Source: Syngnathus acus (taxonomy: Eukaryota; Chordata; Actinopteri; Syngnathiformes; Syngnathidae). From it: 64,000 bases of DNA. The stretch is from NCBI RefSeq assembly GCF_901709675.1, contig NC_051094.1:18600001-18664000 (forward strand), written 5' to 3'. Position 1 is the first letter of the stretch. Each line of letters opens with the position of its first letter. Shown here one piece after another: positions 34,176 through 45,160 of the stretch. The notes beneath the pieces are model-generated. The model was not told the origin of the DNA, ran no database searches, and saw nothing but the letters and a program-made list of their open reading frames with translations. Made by a program: the position numbers and the translations under genes.

Positions 34176-34704
34176 ACGTTGTTCTTCTTTAGCTGGCTGA
34201 CGCCTCCTCAGCTGTCTGACACCTCTTCGGCCGTGGTTAATGAGATATCTCGAAGCTGCTGAGTGCCGCTTTCCTGTGGAACAATGCAACTAGATTTTCT
34301 TTTACTAAATTTCTGTTCTTGCCAAGCTATCTAGCGAAACACACAATAATGTTGAGTAAATAAGGGATAACATATACAATTACTTCAACAGTTTACACAA
34401 AGGACAAAGATTTCGATGAAGTTAATGATTTGGAGTGACACGAATGGTTTGATAAACGTGTTTTTATGTTATAGTCATTTGAATGACTGTTAATGTTACA
34501 TCAGGCACGTTCTCAGCTCCTCGTTTGTGTTTATGTAACGTTAGCATACCGTATAGTTTAGCCTGTTGTTGCGTGTTCATGTCTGTTCTTGGTGTTGTAT
34601 TTTGTCAAATAAAGTTCTCCCCAAAATGCGACTTGTACTCCGGTATATGTTTTTTTTCTTCTTTATTATGCATTTTATGGCTGGTGCAAGTCCGGAAAAT
34701 ACGG

Positions 34705-35532
34705 TATACAATGAAATTGGGAGCACCGTTCCATTGGTGTGTTGTAGTGTGTTGTGGGGTGTGGAACATAGACTGGGATGACATAAATAAATCGCCATAT
34801 ATAAGGAGGACAGTATAGAATGTAATTTAGCCCACTGGTGCAGGATTGGAATTGTTGGACAGGTGAGTTGCTTTGCATCTAGGGTCGCACAAGGTTGTAT
34901 TTTCCAAGTAGTAGTAGCAGCAACAGGCAGGTAGAGGGACTTTGCATCTGGAATTGTACAAGATATTATATTTTAATATATTAATAAAATATGAATAATA
35001 ATAAATAGTTATTTGTTAGACGCCTTTCAACATTCTCGTGGTTGCCGTACATCAAGGACATTAAATACAAATAAAAATATAAAAACACATTCAAAAACAA
35101 ACAAGACAGTGCATTTCAGTGAGGTCAGAGTGGAGGGAGTGATAGTGGATAGAAAGAGAGAGTGGTCAGAGAAAGTGGTCAGAGAGAATGAGAGAGGTCA
35201 GCCTGAGAAAGTCTTTCTAAACAGATAAGTTGTGAGTTTAGATTTTAAGTGTGGGAGTGATTGTGTGTTGTGAAGGTTAGGGGGGAGGGAGTTCCAGAGC
35301 TGGGGAGCAGAGCGACTGAATGCCCTGCTCCATATAGTGACGAGGAGGGAAGGAGGGACAGTGAGGTGCAAGGAGGAGGAGGAGCGGGCAGATGTGGAGA
35401 TGTGGATGAGGTTAGACAGGTATGGAGGGGTTGTTGATAGCTTTGTATGTGAGGAGTATGATTTTCTAGTGTATGCAGAGTGTGATGGAGAGCCAGTGGA
35501 GCTGTTGCAGGACGAGTGTGATCTGTGGATAG

Positions 35533-35535
<3 letters not shown>
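34705..35535. repeat. Dispersed LINE-derived repeat
   Basis: The segment around 35200-35540 (gagggagttccagagctggg, gagccagtggagctgttgca) belongs to a repeat common in fish genomes. The plus frames across it are low-complexity and carry no protein motif. Class assignment as LINE-derived is tentative. From 34705 to about 35000 nothing specific was recognised. Confidence 0.4.
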
Positions 35536-35594
<59 letters not shown>

Positions 35595-35603
35595 GTGTGC
35601 GCG
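35536..35603. repeat. (GT)n microsatellite
   Basis: About 68 bp of GT dinucleotides with two C interruptions at the right side. It terminates the preceding repeat. Confidence 0.95.
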
Positions 35604-35954
35604 CGTATGTGGTTCTGCGACAGACAGAAACAATATCGTACGCATTACGTAACAAACTGAACGTAACTACTCCAAAGACGCTACAATAACTATAGCCTCC
35701 AAGTTAGCTGAATAACATGCCAAATAGGTGAATGAAAGCTACATCCATTCAATGTGACGAGCGACTAGTGTTGCCACCTGTCCCTGATTGTCCTGGATTT
35801 TCATGGTCTGTGCCGGTAAAAAAATAAAAAATCTAGGACATTGAGATGTCCTGGATTTCTGTACATGTTGTGCAAAAGGTGTATTTCAGTTTAATTGTAG
35901 TGTGCCTACATCCATAAACTTGTGTACGTAGCATACTTATTTGTGGTCGGTGGG

Positions 35955-36016
35955 TGGGCGGGCTCATTTAGTGGCGGCTCATTTAGTGGCGGCTCATTCA
36001 GTGGCGGCTCATTCAG
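35955..36016. repeat. 15-bp minisatellite
   Basis: Four tandem units of ggctcatttagtggc, the last with ttcag in place of tttag. The minus frame reads repeated NEPPL peptides, which is a consequence of the period. Confidence 0.85.
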
Positions 36017-36339
36017 AATGGTGAGGTGGAAACAGAGAGTGTGTAGGATAAGGAGAGACAGAAAGGAAAGGATCCACTGACTAAAAAGAGTGAAGGTTTT
36101 CACAATTCCTCCTTTTCCCCCCAATACTGCCCCTAGGTGTCCACAACAAAAAGCTGTTGAAAATGAACCAAAATAATAAAGGCCTGCTATTAAATAAAGC
36201 AATTAAGTAAACAAATAACGATAAATGTAATTTTGACAAATTAGACCTGTACAATTGCAGCGTAGAAGGGTGATTTTTATCTTGGGTTAGATATGCGAAG
36301 GGCTGCTGATTGGGGGGGCGTGGCTGAGTGGCAGGTGAC

Positions 36340-37240
36340 TCAGGCATGTGACAGAATCCATGTGACAGAATCCCCCCTCTCTAGGGACAGCTCCTGACAT
36401 CCCCAAGAACCGGCCCCCCAACCCCGGACAGGCGGGTGGGGGTTATCAGTACTCCGAGGCGTCTGACTCTGCCGAGGCGTCTGACTCCTCAATGTCGGAA
36501 GCTGGTGCGAAAGGCGCAGGAGCGGATGATTCCGATGCCGGTGGGGTACATGACCAGCCGTCATGGTCCTCCCGGATCCTCTTGGACGCCCTCGCCGAGG
36601 AGCAGGCTGGTCCGGATGTTGGCGGTGAAACTCCGCGATGAGTGTCGAGTCGAGAATCCATTGTGAGTGGAGCAGGGAACGGACAGTGTATGCTGGCTCT
36701 CCCTTGATGAGCCGGGGAGGTGGCGGAGCGGGCGCTGGGACCAATGCGCTCTCCTGGACACACACGTGACCCGTAGAACGTCGGATAGACCTTCATGGAG
36801 CCTGGAAGATGCAGACGGCCGGCGGATGGGCTAATTACCTTGTGTATCGGAAAAGATCCTGCGAAGCGGGGTACCAGTTTGCGGGATTCTGATCGCAGTT
36901 ACAGATCCCGTGTCAAGAGCCATACTCACTGCCCCGCTCGGTACACCAGGGCCGGCGTTCGGCGCTTGTTCGCCTGGCAAGCGTAGCCGGAGACTGTGCG
37001 GAGGAGAGAGAGGCTAGGGCCGACGGGCACGCCGCACTCCACCCAGGGAAGCTGTTGGGTCCACCCGCACTGATCTCCGGCGGCCATGCACCGGAGAGAC
37101 TTGCCCAGCTCCTGGTATAGGCGCTCTGCTTGCCCGTTAGACTGCGGGTGAAAGCCAGAGGAAAGGGTGGCCGTGGCACAGAGGAGCCGACAGGACTCTG
37201 CCCAGAAGGCGGAAGCAAATTGTGGACCACGGTCCGACAC
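36340..37240 (-). pseudogene. Gypsy integrase C-terminal half and chromodomain remnant
   Basis: The frame at 36926-37240 carries MSDRGPQFASAFWAE and FHPQSNGQAERLYQEL, the second and third catalytic blocks of the integrase. The frame at 36340-36765 reads [11 protein letters not shown] followed directly by [12 protein letters not shown], so the middle of the chromodomain has been lost. Confidence 0.75.
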
Positions 37241-37264
37241 GATGTCCTATGGGAGGCCGGGTTG

Positions 37265-37699
37265 TCAAAACACCTCCCACAGAAGAATCAACGCAGTTTG
37301 CTTCGCAGAGGGGAGCTTAGGTAGGTGAGTAAAATGTGCCATTTTGCTAAACTGGTCCACGGCCGTGAGGACTACTGTGTTCCCTTCGGATGGCGGGAGA
37401 TCTGTGACAAAGTCGACGGACAAATGAGACCAGGGACGCCAGGAAACCAGCAAGGGTTGGAGCAGCCCAGCCGGCGAATGGTTTGATGATTTATAGCGGT
37501 TACAGGCCCGGACGTAATTGCGGGTGTCCTCCTTCCAGGTAGGCCACCAAAAAGCGTTGGGCCACCACGTATCTCGTGCTGATAGCCCCGGGATGACAGG
37601 CGAGACGGTACTTGTATGGGGAGGCGGGGCTGGTAAGGGCGGTGAAGGGAGCAGCCACCGTACTGTAACCGCGAATGAAGCGACGATAACAAAACCCAA
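37265..37699 (-). pseudogene. Gypsy integrase N-terminal part fused to RT end by deletion
   Basis: Contains LSVDFVTDLPPSEGNTVV and [19 protein letters not shown] of the integrase core. Upstream, instead of a complete HHCC finger and RNase H, the frame joins reverse transcriptase thumb-like sequence near 37600. The RNase H domain is therefore deleted. Confidence 0.7.
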
Positions 37700-37845
37700 A
37701 AATTGCTGCAGCCGCTTGCGCGTCTCAGGGACGGGTCATGATGTGACTGCCCTCACATTTTCGGGATCCATTTCTATGGACCCTTCCTGTACCACGTACC
37801 AGAGGAACTTGACTGACGGAGCGTGGAATTCACATTTTTCTGCTT

Positions 37846-38250
37846 TCACATACAGGGAGTTTTCAAGGAGATGGCGCAGCACCGCCCGGACGTGTCTGAT
37901 GTGTTCAGGGAGCGAGAGAAAATGAGGATGTCATCTAAATAAACAAACACGTATTTATTCAACATGTCTCTGAGTACGTCATTGACCAGGGCCTGGAAAA
38001 CTGCAGGGGCGTTGGTGAGTCCAAACGGGACCACCAAGTATTCATAGTGCCCGCTCGGAGTGTTGAAAGCCGTCTTCCACTCGTCCCCATCCCGAATGCC
38101 CACCAGGTGGTAGTCGGAGATCCAGCTTTGTGAAGATGGTGGCACCCTGGAGACTCTCGAAGGCGGAAGCAAGGAGCGGTTCTTGACGGTGATTTTGTTC
38201 ATTCCCCGGCAGTCAATGCACGGGCGGAGCGTACCATCCTTCTTCCCCAC
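37846..38250 (-). pseudogene. Gypsy reverse transcriptase remnant
   Basis: Minus frame with [33 protein letters not shown] and the catalytic YLDD in [12 protein letters not shown] small deletion after KNRSLLPP and frame changes on both sides make it non-functional. Confidence 0.85.
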
Positions 38251-38313
38251 GAATAAGAAACCGGCTCTCGCGGGCGAGGAGCATGGCCAAATAGTACCGG
38301 CAACAAGAGAGTC

Positions 38314-39020
38314 CTAGATGTACTCCTCCATGGCCTTGCACCCGGAAGCAGACAGGGAGTATATGCGACCATTGGTGGGGGGCGAGGTGCCGGGTAACAG
38401 GTCGATGGCGCAATCGTAGGGTGGGGGAAGAGAAGTGGCCTTGGCCTTATTGAAAACCTCCTTGAGTTTATGATATTGTGCGGGAACATTGGAGATGTCT
38501 GGGTTTGAGATGGGAGCGGATCTCCTGAGTGGCCTGGTTGCTGCCTTCAGGCACTGACGGTGGCAGCGTTCGCTCCATTGCCGCACGGCCCCCACCTCCC
38601 AGTCCAGAACGGGATTGTGCTGTCGCAGCCAGGGGTGCCGCAGAATGAACCGCTGCTCTGGGAGGGACAAAAGATAAAATTTCACGATGATTACCAGAGT
38701 AACCTGACCGGTTCTGTGATAGATGTCACCTCGCCGATTAGCCGACCATCGATGGCGCAGGCTGGGATGGAGGTGCTCAGAGGCAGGAACATGATGCCAG
38801 ACCAATGTCCATGATGTGGCCCTCCGCCCCGGAACCCACCAGGGCTGCCACACTCTGGTCGCCCACTGAAAACTAAACCCGAGCCTGCAGCGTAAACGTG
38901 CTGGGAATGGAGGAGCTGGTGCCGGTTGAGCTCACGCGGATCCCCCGATGCTACGTGAGCTCTGATCTTTTAACGGACACTTTGCTGCCCGATGACCTTC
39001 TCCACAGTATAGGCACAAGC
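38314..39020 (-). pseudogene. Gypsy Gag knuckle, protease and RT start remnant
   Basis: Near 38970-39015 the minus strand reads CLYCGEGHRAAKC, a nucleocapsid knuckle one residue shorter than the usual CX2CX4HX4C. The frame at 38314-38853 includes [16 protein letters not shown] downstream of the protease and then [11 protein letters not shown] and GRIYSLS before the reverse transcriptase, ending in a stop. Confidence 0.7.
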
Positions 39021-39254
39021 CTTGTGTGAGGCGTTGAACGCGCTCCTCTGCGGGAAGGTGAGCTCGTCCCAGCTCCATGGGTTCGGTTAGCAGATCCCAG
39101 ACAGGTGGAGGAGGGCGACTACGCGAGTCCCACAGCGATCTCCGCTCACGCTCGCACCGCCGGGTTCGGCTCCGTCAGTCCACTCGGGCCTCCAGGTCCA
39201 TCGCATCCTCCAGGGTCCGAGGGCGCTCATAGGACACCATTTCATCCTTTATAC

Positions 39255-40201
39255 CAGTGGTCCTCAACCACCGGGCTGCGGACCGGTACCGGTCCGTGGG
39301 TCACTTGGTACCAGGCCGTCAAGCCGCACAGAAAAAAATAAAATTTTATTGACGAACTATTAATTCAGGTCAAGACGCTCGTCCCGGTCACGTGACATGT
39401 TTCCCCAGTCGAGCCTGCAAAGCTAGCAAATATGAGTAAGAATTTATTCTGAGAAATGTAAAAAATGTGGCGATTCTCTCCCAGTTACATCCATCGGTGC
39501 AGCTTTGTCTCGTGACACAGGTTAATCCAGGTCAAGACGCTCGTCCCGGTCACGTGACATGTCACCCCAGTCGATCTAGCGAAGCAAGCAAAAATGAGCA
39601 AGAAACAGAGATGTTTGGAAAGCTTCTTCGGAAAGGGAAAAAAGGCCAATGAGGAGACTGAAGAAGAAGAGGCTACAACTTCTACGAAAAGTAAAGCTGT
39701 ATTTAAAAGAAAATTCCTGGGGTCCTACTTAAAATATGGATTTATCGCCACAGGTGACTCTGACGCGCCAAACTCACTGCATAATATGTGGCGACAGGCT
39801 ACCTCACGAGGCAATGAAGCCTTCAAAACTGCTTCGGCACATGGAGACCAAGCATCCTACATTAAAAGACAAACGTTTGGAATTTTTTTTAAAGAAAAAA
39901 ACGTGAACAACAGCACACTTGGGGTGACATTTTCTCCGATTACGCCTAGATGGGACCGGCTCCTTTCTGAGAAACAAGCTCAGTACTCCCACTAATTCAA
40001 CGTAATGGTGAGATTTATTTTTATGTGGTTTATATTTGTTTTTATGCCAGTCGTATCATTCTATATCATTGTTTTTATATATTTATTATAAATGTATTAT
40101 TTATTCATATAAATGTATTATTTATTTATATAAAGGCCGGTCCGTGAAAATATTTCTGACACGTAACCGGTCCGTGGCGCAAAAAAGGTTGGGGACCATT
40201 T
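39255..40201 (+). mobile_element. Deleted ZBED-type hAT element in the Gypsy gag
   Basis: Ends cagtggtcctcaaccacc and ggttggggaccattt, with the perfect 8-bp duplication ctttatac at 39247-39254 and 40202-40209. The frame at 39594-39995 starts MSKKQRCLESFFGK and shows a BED-finger-like N-terminus with decayed cysteines, followed directly by a C-terminal piece. The catalytic middle is deleted. The same family recurs at 45309. Confidence 0.88.
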
Positions 40202-40209
40202 CTTTATAC

Positions 40210-40690
40210 TATATTCGGCAAGCCCATGGAGGAAGGTGCTCACAAGAGCCGGGGTGTTCCACTTGCTGCTGCAGGCCAACGTCTGGAACTTCAAGGCATA
40301 CTCCGCTACCGATCGGCTGCCCTGACGCAGCGTCGCCAGGTGTAACAGTTCGTCCGCAAAGGCATTGAATGAGGCACAAGCAGGAGCCCACCTCTCATAC
40401 TCGGCCATGCCCCACAGCCGCGCCTCGCCCGTGAGGTGGGTCAGGACAAACCCCTCCTCGGTCGCGAACGTGACAGGTTGGAGGCCAAACACAGGGATGA
40501 GAACGGCAAATGAAAAAAAACACTGAAAAGTAACCGGGGTCTGAGGGCCGCATGCCCCACTGGGGGCTGCAGGGGCCACAGGGGGCCAGGGGCAATGCTC
40601 CGGAGGAGGCTCAGGGGGAAAAGCTCCCTGGAAACTCCTGGATTTTGGCAGCATACCAACCCCAAAACCATTAATTTCATCACTCAATTG
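40210..40690 (-). pseudogene. Gypsy Gag (capsid region) remnant
   Basis: Minus frame with LTHLTGEARLWGMAEYERW, ASFNAFADELLHLAT and GSRSVAEYALKFQTLA, the conserved retrotransposon Gag blocks that are also present in the intact Gypsy element. It is continuous with the region beyond the hAT insertion at 39255. Confidence 0.8.
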
Positions 40691-40747
40691 CAACAGTTTT
40701 GTTAAAAAAATATTCCTGCTTGGTGGATTATCAAGGTGAATATAATA

Positions 40748-41040
40748 CAGTCAAGCCTCGGTTTTCGACCACAATCCGTTCCAGAAGGCGGTTCGAGAAG
40801 CGAATCAGTCGAATTCCGAATCTATATTTCCCATTCCATATCATGGAAAATTTTTAATCCGTTCCAAGACTTTAAGCATTTTTTCATATGCGCATTTTTG
40901 TCCGATCGCGCAACTGCAGCGCACCGCCGAACGCGCAACCGTAGCGCGTCACCGACCGCGCAACTGCACCGCGCTGGTTGCATTATTGTGACAGAGCTGT
41001 CGCTGAAATTTACAAAACATTTTTAAACTCCTGATGTACT
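40748..41040. mobile_element. Tigger/pogo-like MITE fragment
   Basis: Starts cagtcaagcctcggttttcg directly after a TA and continues with ccgttccagaaggcggttcg, a known type of vertebrate MITE end. The opposite terminus is not evident, so the copy is probably truncated. Confidence 0.5.
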
Positions 41041-41044
41041 TTCC

Positions 41045-41200
41045 AAAATTCAAGTGGACCTAAGTGCGCAGGTAACTTGGGCCATCTCCTGTCTCTGCTG
41101 CTCGATTTGCTGCTGCTGTTGCTGCAGCTGGTGCAGCCGTTGCTGACCCACCTCAATCAAGGTTAGGATGTCCGCCGACAGACTGCTGACTGACTGAATG
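41045..41200 (-). pseudogene. Gypsy Gag N-terminus (glutamine-rich) remnant
   Basis: Minus strand reads SADILTLIEVGQQRLHQLQ followed by a glutamine run, resembling a coiled-coil Gag start. It abuts the LTR. Confidence 0.55.
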
Positions 41201-41690
41201 GTGAAGCACTGGAGCGGCCATCGGACGGGGGACTGTAAGGGATCAGGCAGCACAGCCAAATGCAGAGCGACACATACTTTATTGCTGGGAAGGAAGGGAA
41301 CGGTGAAGCGCTGGAGCGGCGATCGGATGGGGGTATTGTCGTCACGGGATGGTGGCTGGACGACGGACCAGCCGGAATAGCATTTAACTGCGTTCCTCAC
41401 CGGAGCGGGCTGGCTGCGGGCTGGAAACCACCTGGTGGAACAATCGGCAACGCAAGCGGGCGATCGAGGCAAACGGTTCAAGAAACGTGCCAAGTTGGCA
41501 AGGGGAGTCAGCCGTACAAGGACAGGTGAGCTAACGAGCGGTATCACGAGACAGACTGACAATGAGGTGTTGCGCTGGCAGCGCTACTATAGCCCAGAAA
41601 AGGAGCCAGCGACAGGGGAAAGTGATTCTGTTGATTGGAGGGTGGCTTGGCCGAGTGGCAGGTGACGCAGGTACGTGACTCGTTCGTCAT
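41200..41690 (-). repeat. 5' LTR of the degenerate Gypsy element (approximate limits)
   Basis: Located between the gag start and the segment ggcaggtgacgcaggtacgtg, which corresponds to the 3' LTR remnant near 36330. Exact ends could not be fixed because the second LTR is mostly missing. Confidence 0.5.
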
Positions 41691-41785
41691 CGAAGCAGAC
41701 GGGCATAGCAAGCTTTTTAAATCTGTTTTAAAAGTGTTTAAAGATACAATAAAGTGTATAATGAAGTGTTTAAAATAAAAATAAG

Positions 41786-42115
41786 TGTCACGGAACGAAT
41801 GGAGCAGGGCGACCAAATGCAGCTTGGACCAGGGTTTATTGAGCAAAACACAAACTAACAGACTCGGCAAACTGACATGGCTTAACAAAACAACAAGAGG
41901 ACTGACCGACAGGGACGTGAAACAAAAGACGTGAAGACATTAATGATCCGACGGGGAGTGAGGGGCAGACAGGACTTAAATACACGACAGGTAACAAGAG
42001 GCAGGTGAGAACGATCACACTAATCATGGGCACACAGGAGGAGAGGGGCGAGCACACAGACAGAAACCATGACAACAGAGACACATAGTAACACGGCTGG
42101 GGACGAGACGTGACA
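41786..42115 (-). repeat. 3' LTR of a third LTR retrotransposon
   Basis: Plus-strand ends tgtcacggaacgaatgg and gacgagacgtgaca form TG...CA with a short inverted repeat. A C-run (gtacccccccacaaggg) follows immediately, which is a polypurine tract on the minus strand, so this is the 3' LTR with internal sequence to its right. No second LTR is visible in the window. Confidence 0.7.
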
Positions 42116-42224
42116 GTACCCCCCCACAAGGGACGGCCCCCGATGTCCCAAAACCCCACGCAGCGAGCGGGGGGGCGGGGGGTGGGAGCGCACCAGTACA
42201 AATGACCTCACTGGCCATGGCAAA

Positions 42225-42560
42225 GTCCTAACCGCGCTCGGCGGCAACTCTGGGGACATGAACCGCGCTCTGCAGCAACTCTGGGGACATGAACCGCGCT
42301 CGGCGGCAACTCTAGGGACATGAACCACGCTCGGCGGTAACTCTGGGGACATGAACCGCGCTCGGCGGCAACTCTGGGGACATGAACCGCAATCGGCGGC
42401 AGCTCTAGGGACATGAACCGCAATCGGCGGCAACTCTGGGGACATGAACCGCAATCGGCGGCAACTCAGGGACATGAACCGCAAACGGCGGCAACTCGGG
42501 GACATGAACCGCAATCGGCGGCAACTCGGGGACATGAACCGCAATCCGCGGCATACAAAA
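42225..42560. repeat. 30-bp minisatellite in an LTR-element 3' region
   Basis: About eleven tandem copies of a 30-bp unit containing cggcggcaactctggggac and atgaaccgc, with small changes. The period is a multiple of three, so all frames are open and produce long artefactual frames on both strands. The array lies just inside the 3' LTR at 41786-42115. Confidence 0.9.
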
Positions 42561-42828
42561 AGTCAGAGCTGCAATCGGTGGCGTTTGGAAGTCCGGACTG
42601 CGATCAGCGGCATTCGGAAGGCGGAGCTGTGGCAGCAGCAAGAGCCACCACGTGCCGCAGCCATGGGAGTGGGGCCAGGGACGATCGCGAGTCCGGCGCA
42701 GCTGGCTTGAATTCTGGCGACGCCCTCGGGTCCTGCGACGCTGGGGTGGAGCCCGATGGCGGCCGCAAGTCTGATGGCGCCAGGAGACTCTCCGATGGCG
42801 GCCGCGGAGCCGGTGTCGCTGGAGTGAA
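42561..42828 (-). other. GC-rich internal fragment of the third LTR element
   Basis: Continues from the minisatellite with further short imperfect repeats (gatggcggccgc occurs twice). No domain could be read. It ends where base composition changes to AT-rich at about 42829. Confidence 0.4.
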
Positions 42829-42999
42829 GTTTTTCTATTCTACGAATATGGCTTAATCAAATCCCTGAAGTTTATTAAAAAAAAGCAACTCGTAGGAAAT
42901 AAATGGCTTTTAGTAAGTGTGACATGGAAATACTGGGAGCATCCATGTTGCTTAGTTTGTGGCCCGGATCAGGCAGCTGTGTGACGTCAGCAAGTTGAT

Positions 43000-43143
43000 A
43001 GCATCTTGGCTGGCTCCAATCTCGTCCTCAGCGTTGGTGCAGTGCCAACAATTTTTGCCCATAAACAGAGGAAAACTGATGTGAAAAGGCAGCAGCGTCA
43101 TGAAAAGAGATCCCAGAGACAAAACATTGCCGTTCTGAGACAG
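43000..43143 (+). pseudogene. Possible THAP-domain exon end
   Basis: The plus frame reads LSVGAVPTIFAHKQRK. The AVPTIF block is the conserved C-terminal motif of THAP zinc fingers, found in host THAP genes and P-element-like transposases. The exon would end at CAG with the good donor gtatgt at 43144. The upstream cysteines and histidine of the finger are not seen here and would lie in an earlier exon. It may be a relic. Confidence 0.4.
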
Positions 43144-43822
43144 GTATGTATCTGTGATAAGCAGTTTTTGTCCCCGATTTTGATAAATTACTGGGAGATT
43201 ATTGTGGTTTGTTTACATTGTTTTCCCGTCATGGCGGGCAAGCGCATTTTGCCAGGGAAGTCAGTTTCCTGTTAAGTGATTTTAGTAACGGCTATGATCA
43301 ATTGGTCTTTTAAGTAGATGTTTGGAAGCTGATAGAATACTTGTCCCTGCCTCGAGCTCGCTAGACAGCCGAATAGCTTTGCCAGTGCGATGGTGGGGGG
43401 CACAACCTTTTCTACAGAACATCTAATCGTTGTATTCATTTATTCCTACATCATTACTGACATTATCCTTAAATTTCAACATAATCGATTTCTTATAAAG
43501 GTAGTATATAGGCCTGATTGGGGCGCCCCAAAACAGAATCAACTTTGTGACGTCATATCCGGGCGCCATATTTCTTCCCCAGGCAGCAAAAGTGCCGGTG
43601 AAACGGCAATGTTTCAGGCTATATATCTCTTGTCCCTAAGAGGTGTTGTGTTATTTCTTTTTTGATATTGTACATTTACTTTATACTAAATCAGTACATT
43701 TTAAAAATAAATTATAAAATTCTTGTGCGGATATCATAAACATATTGACTCTACATCGCGTAATAGTTGAATTGTGTTCATTATGTCTTCGTTGATGATA
43801 GCCATTGTATTCTTTTGTTCAG

Positions 43823-43947
43823 ACAAGGTGTCCTACCTAATAACTTTTCCGACAGTTTCGGCAGCAACTTCCGCCTTCGTGAGAGTGTCACACGTTGGTG
43901 TGTGTGACACGTCTTTTTCAGCTGAAAAAGTGACAATGTTTTTAGAG
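43823..43947 (+). other. Candidate exon with consensus splice sites
   Basis: Preceded by a pyrimidine-rich acceptor (attcttttgttcag) and followed by gtaaga. One frame is open throughout (DKVSYLITFPTVSAATSAF...), but it does not match phase 0 of the exon ending at 43143, so direct joining is not supported. No domain recognised. Confidence 0.3.
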
Positions 43948-44536
43948 GTAAGAAATGATTTATACAGTTATTACTCGAGAAACACTTAACTTTTGTCTCC
44001 ACTCACAAAATGCAATCACACTTCTGCATAAACACCGCCACACATGTCTACATAAGTTCCTCTATTTACATTTCCCAACTCCATAACATTTGGTTATAGC
44101 TGCACAGTAAAAGCAGAAAACCCTCCCACATGTTACACCAAGTAATATTGGGACAATCACTTTGCATCGAACCATTTCTGACATACTGTTCATTTTCAAC
44201 AGAAAGAAAACAAGGCCTACCGGCCTAATTCCTCCGTACTAGTATGTACGTGTGTGGTAATTACGATTTCGGAGGAGTTGACATTACGGAGGTGTTAGAC
44301 ACTATTTTTTTAATGTCTGAAAATAAATGACGATTGAAGTAAATAACAACCAATCACTGCTCAGTGTGACACGGATGTGAATTCTCTCATATACATTCTG
44401 CTGGCATGCTGTAGCTGCAATATGCTATCGTTACCAAGTGTAACACCTTTTTGTTTTTGACAGTGCTTACAGTAATTTAGATAATGGACCAGTTCTAAGT
44501 TTGGCTCTATGTGTAGTGGTGATAGAATAAGCCAAA
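43948..44536. other. Non-coding, nothing recognised
   Basis: AT-rich sequence with no frame or repeat that could be assigned. Confidence 0.5.
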
Positions 44537-44681
44537 TACCGTAATTTTCGGACTATAAATCGCGTTTTCTTTCATAGTTTGGGTGGGGGGGCGACTTATA
44601 ATGACGTCAACAGCGCGGCGCGGCGCGGCGCAGCGCGGCGCGGCGGTTGTTTACAAAAAGGACAAAGATTGATCACGGGAT

Positions 44682-44786
44682 GACGAAGATGACGAAGGGC
44701 CCCACGTACTACCGGCATCATTAGCGGCTTTGTTTCTGAGTGACACGGCGGACGAAGAGTTTGAAGGATTTAAGGATTTGGAGTGA
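44682..44786 (+). pseudogene. Acidic transposase-tail relic in E5
   Basis: Thirty-four codons from DEDDEGPHVLPAS to EEFEGFKDLE followed by a stop. The segment begins acidic, has an AALFLSDT core and ends with FEGF, matching the C-terminal end of pogo/Tigger-type transposases. Only the tail remains. Confidence 0.6.
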
Positions 44787-44807
44787 CAGAAGGTTTGAAA
44801 AACTATT

Positions 44808-45160
44808 ATGGCTTTTACGCACGCCCGGTCCTACTCTACGGAGCTCTCTTTCACCTCCGTGGATTGAAGTCGGGGGCCGGCGCTCGGCCGGGTTGCTGTC
44901 CAGGGACGGTGGATGGGGCTCGGACATGGCTTTTACGCACGCCCGGTCCTACTCTACGGAGCTCTCTTTCACCTCCGTGGATAGAAGTCGGGGGCCGGCG
45001 CTTGGCCGGGTGGCTGTCCGGGGACGGTGGATGGGGCTCGGTCATGGCTTTTACGCACGCACGGTCCTATTCTATGGATCTCTCTTCCACCTCCGTGGCT
45101 GGAAGTCCACGCCACCACACGCCTGGAAGTTTGTTTTGTTAAATAAAGAGCCGTTTACCA
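44808..45160. repeat. 118-bp tandem repeat in E5
   Basis: Units start at 44808, 44926 and 45044, each with atggcttttacgcacgc and ctccgtgg. E2 and E6 have two units each (minus strand 24219-24345 and 53200-53325). The open frames that run through the array (MAFTHARSYS...) result from the repeat and do not resemble a known protein. Confidence 0.85.

Larger units (their letters stand above)
30773..34704. mobile_element. E4: TA-flanked pogo-like element hosting a LINE and a SINE
   Basis: Left end ccgtattttccaaaatataa and right end gtccggaaaatacgg, each bordered by TA. The interior holds a truncated LINE near the left end, two tail relics (about 33373 and 34390), a SINE and a 63-bp duplication. 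The ends are more diverged from the consensus than those of E1 or E5. Confidence 0.65.
36300..41690 (-). mobile_element. Degenerate Ty3/Gypsy chromovirus (second copy type)
   Basis: On the minus strand the remains run from a 5' LTR (about 41200-41690) through gag, protease, reverse transcriptase and integrase to a damaged chromodomain and a short LTR end near 36300-36355. Plus-strand gtggcaggtgactcaggcatg (36325) and gtggcaggtgacgcaggta (41657) show the related LTR ends. Insertions (hAT at 39255, MITE at 40748) and deletions break every gene. It is a different family from the intact element at 1716-7093. Confidence 0.75.

Noticed and set aside
35245-35660. Frames with long TH or CV dipeptide repeats
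   Set aside because: They run through the GT microsatellite at 35536-35603 and a dispersed repeat.
42225-42560. CRISPR-like array
   Set aside because: Units are directly adjacent without unique spacers, and the context is an animal LTR retrotransposon.
42020-42856. Proteins with repeated RRLRFMSPELPP or MNRNRRQL units
   Set aside because: Frames stay open because the 30-bp minisatellite period is a multiple of three; they occur on both strands.
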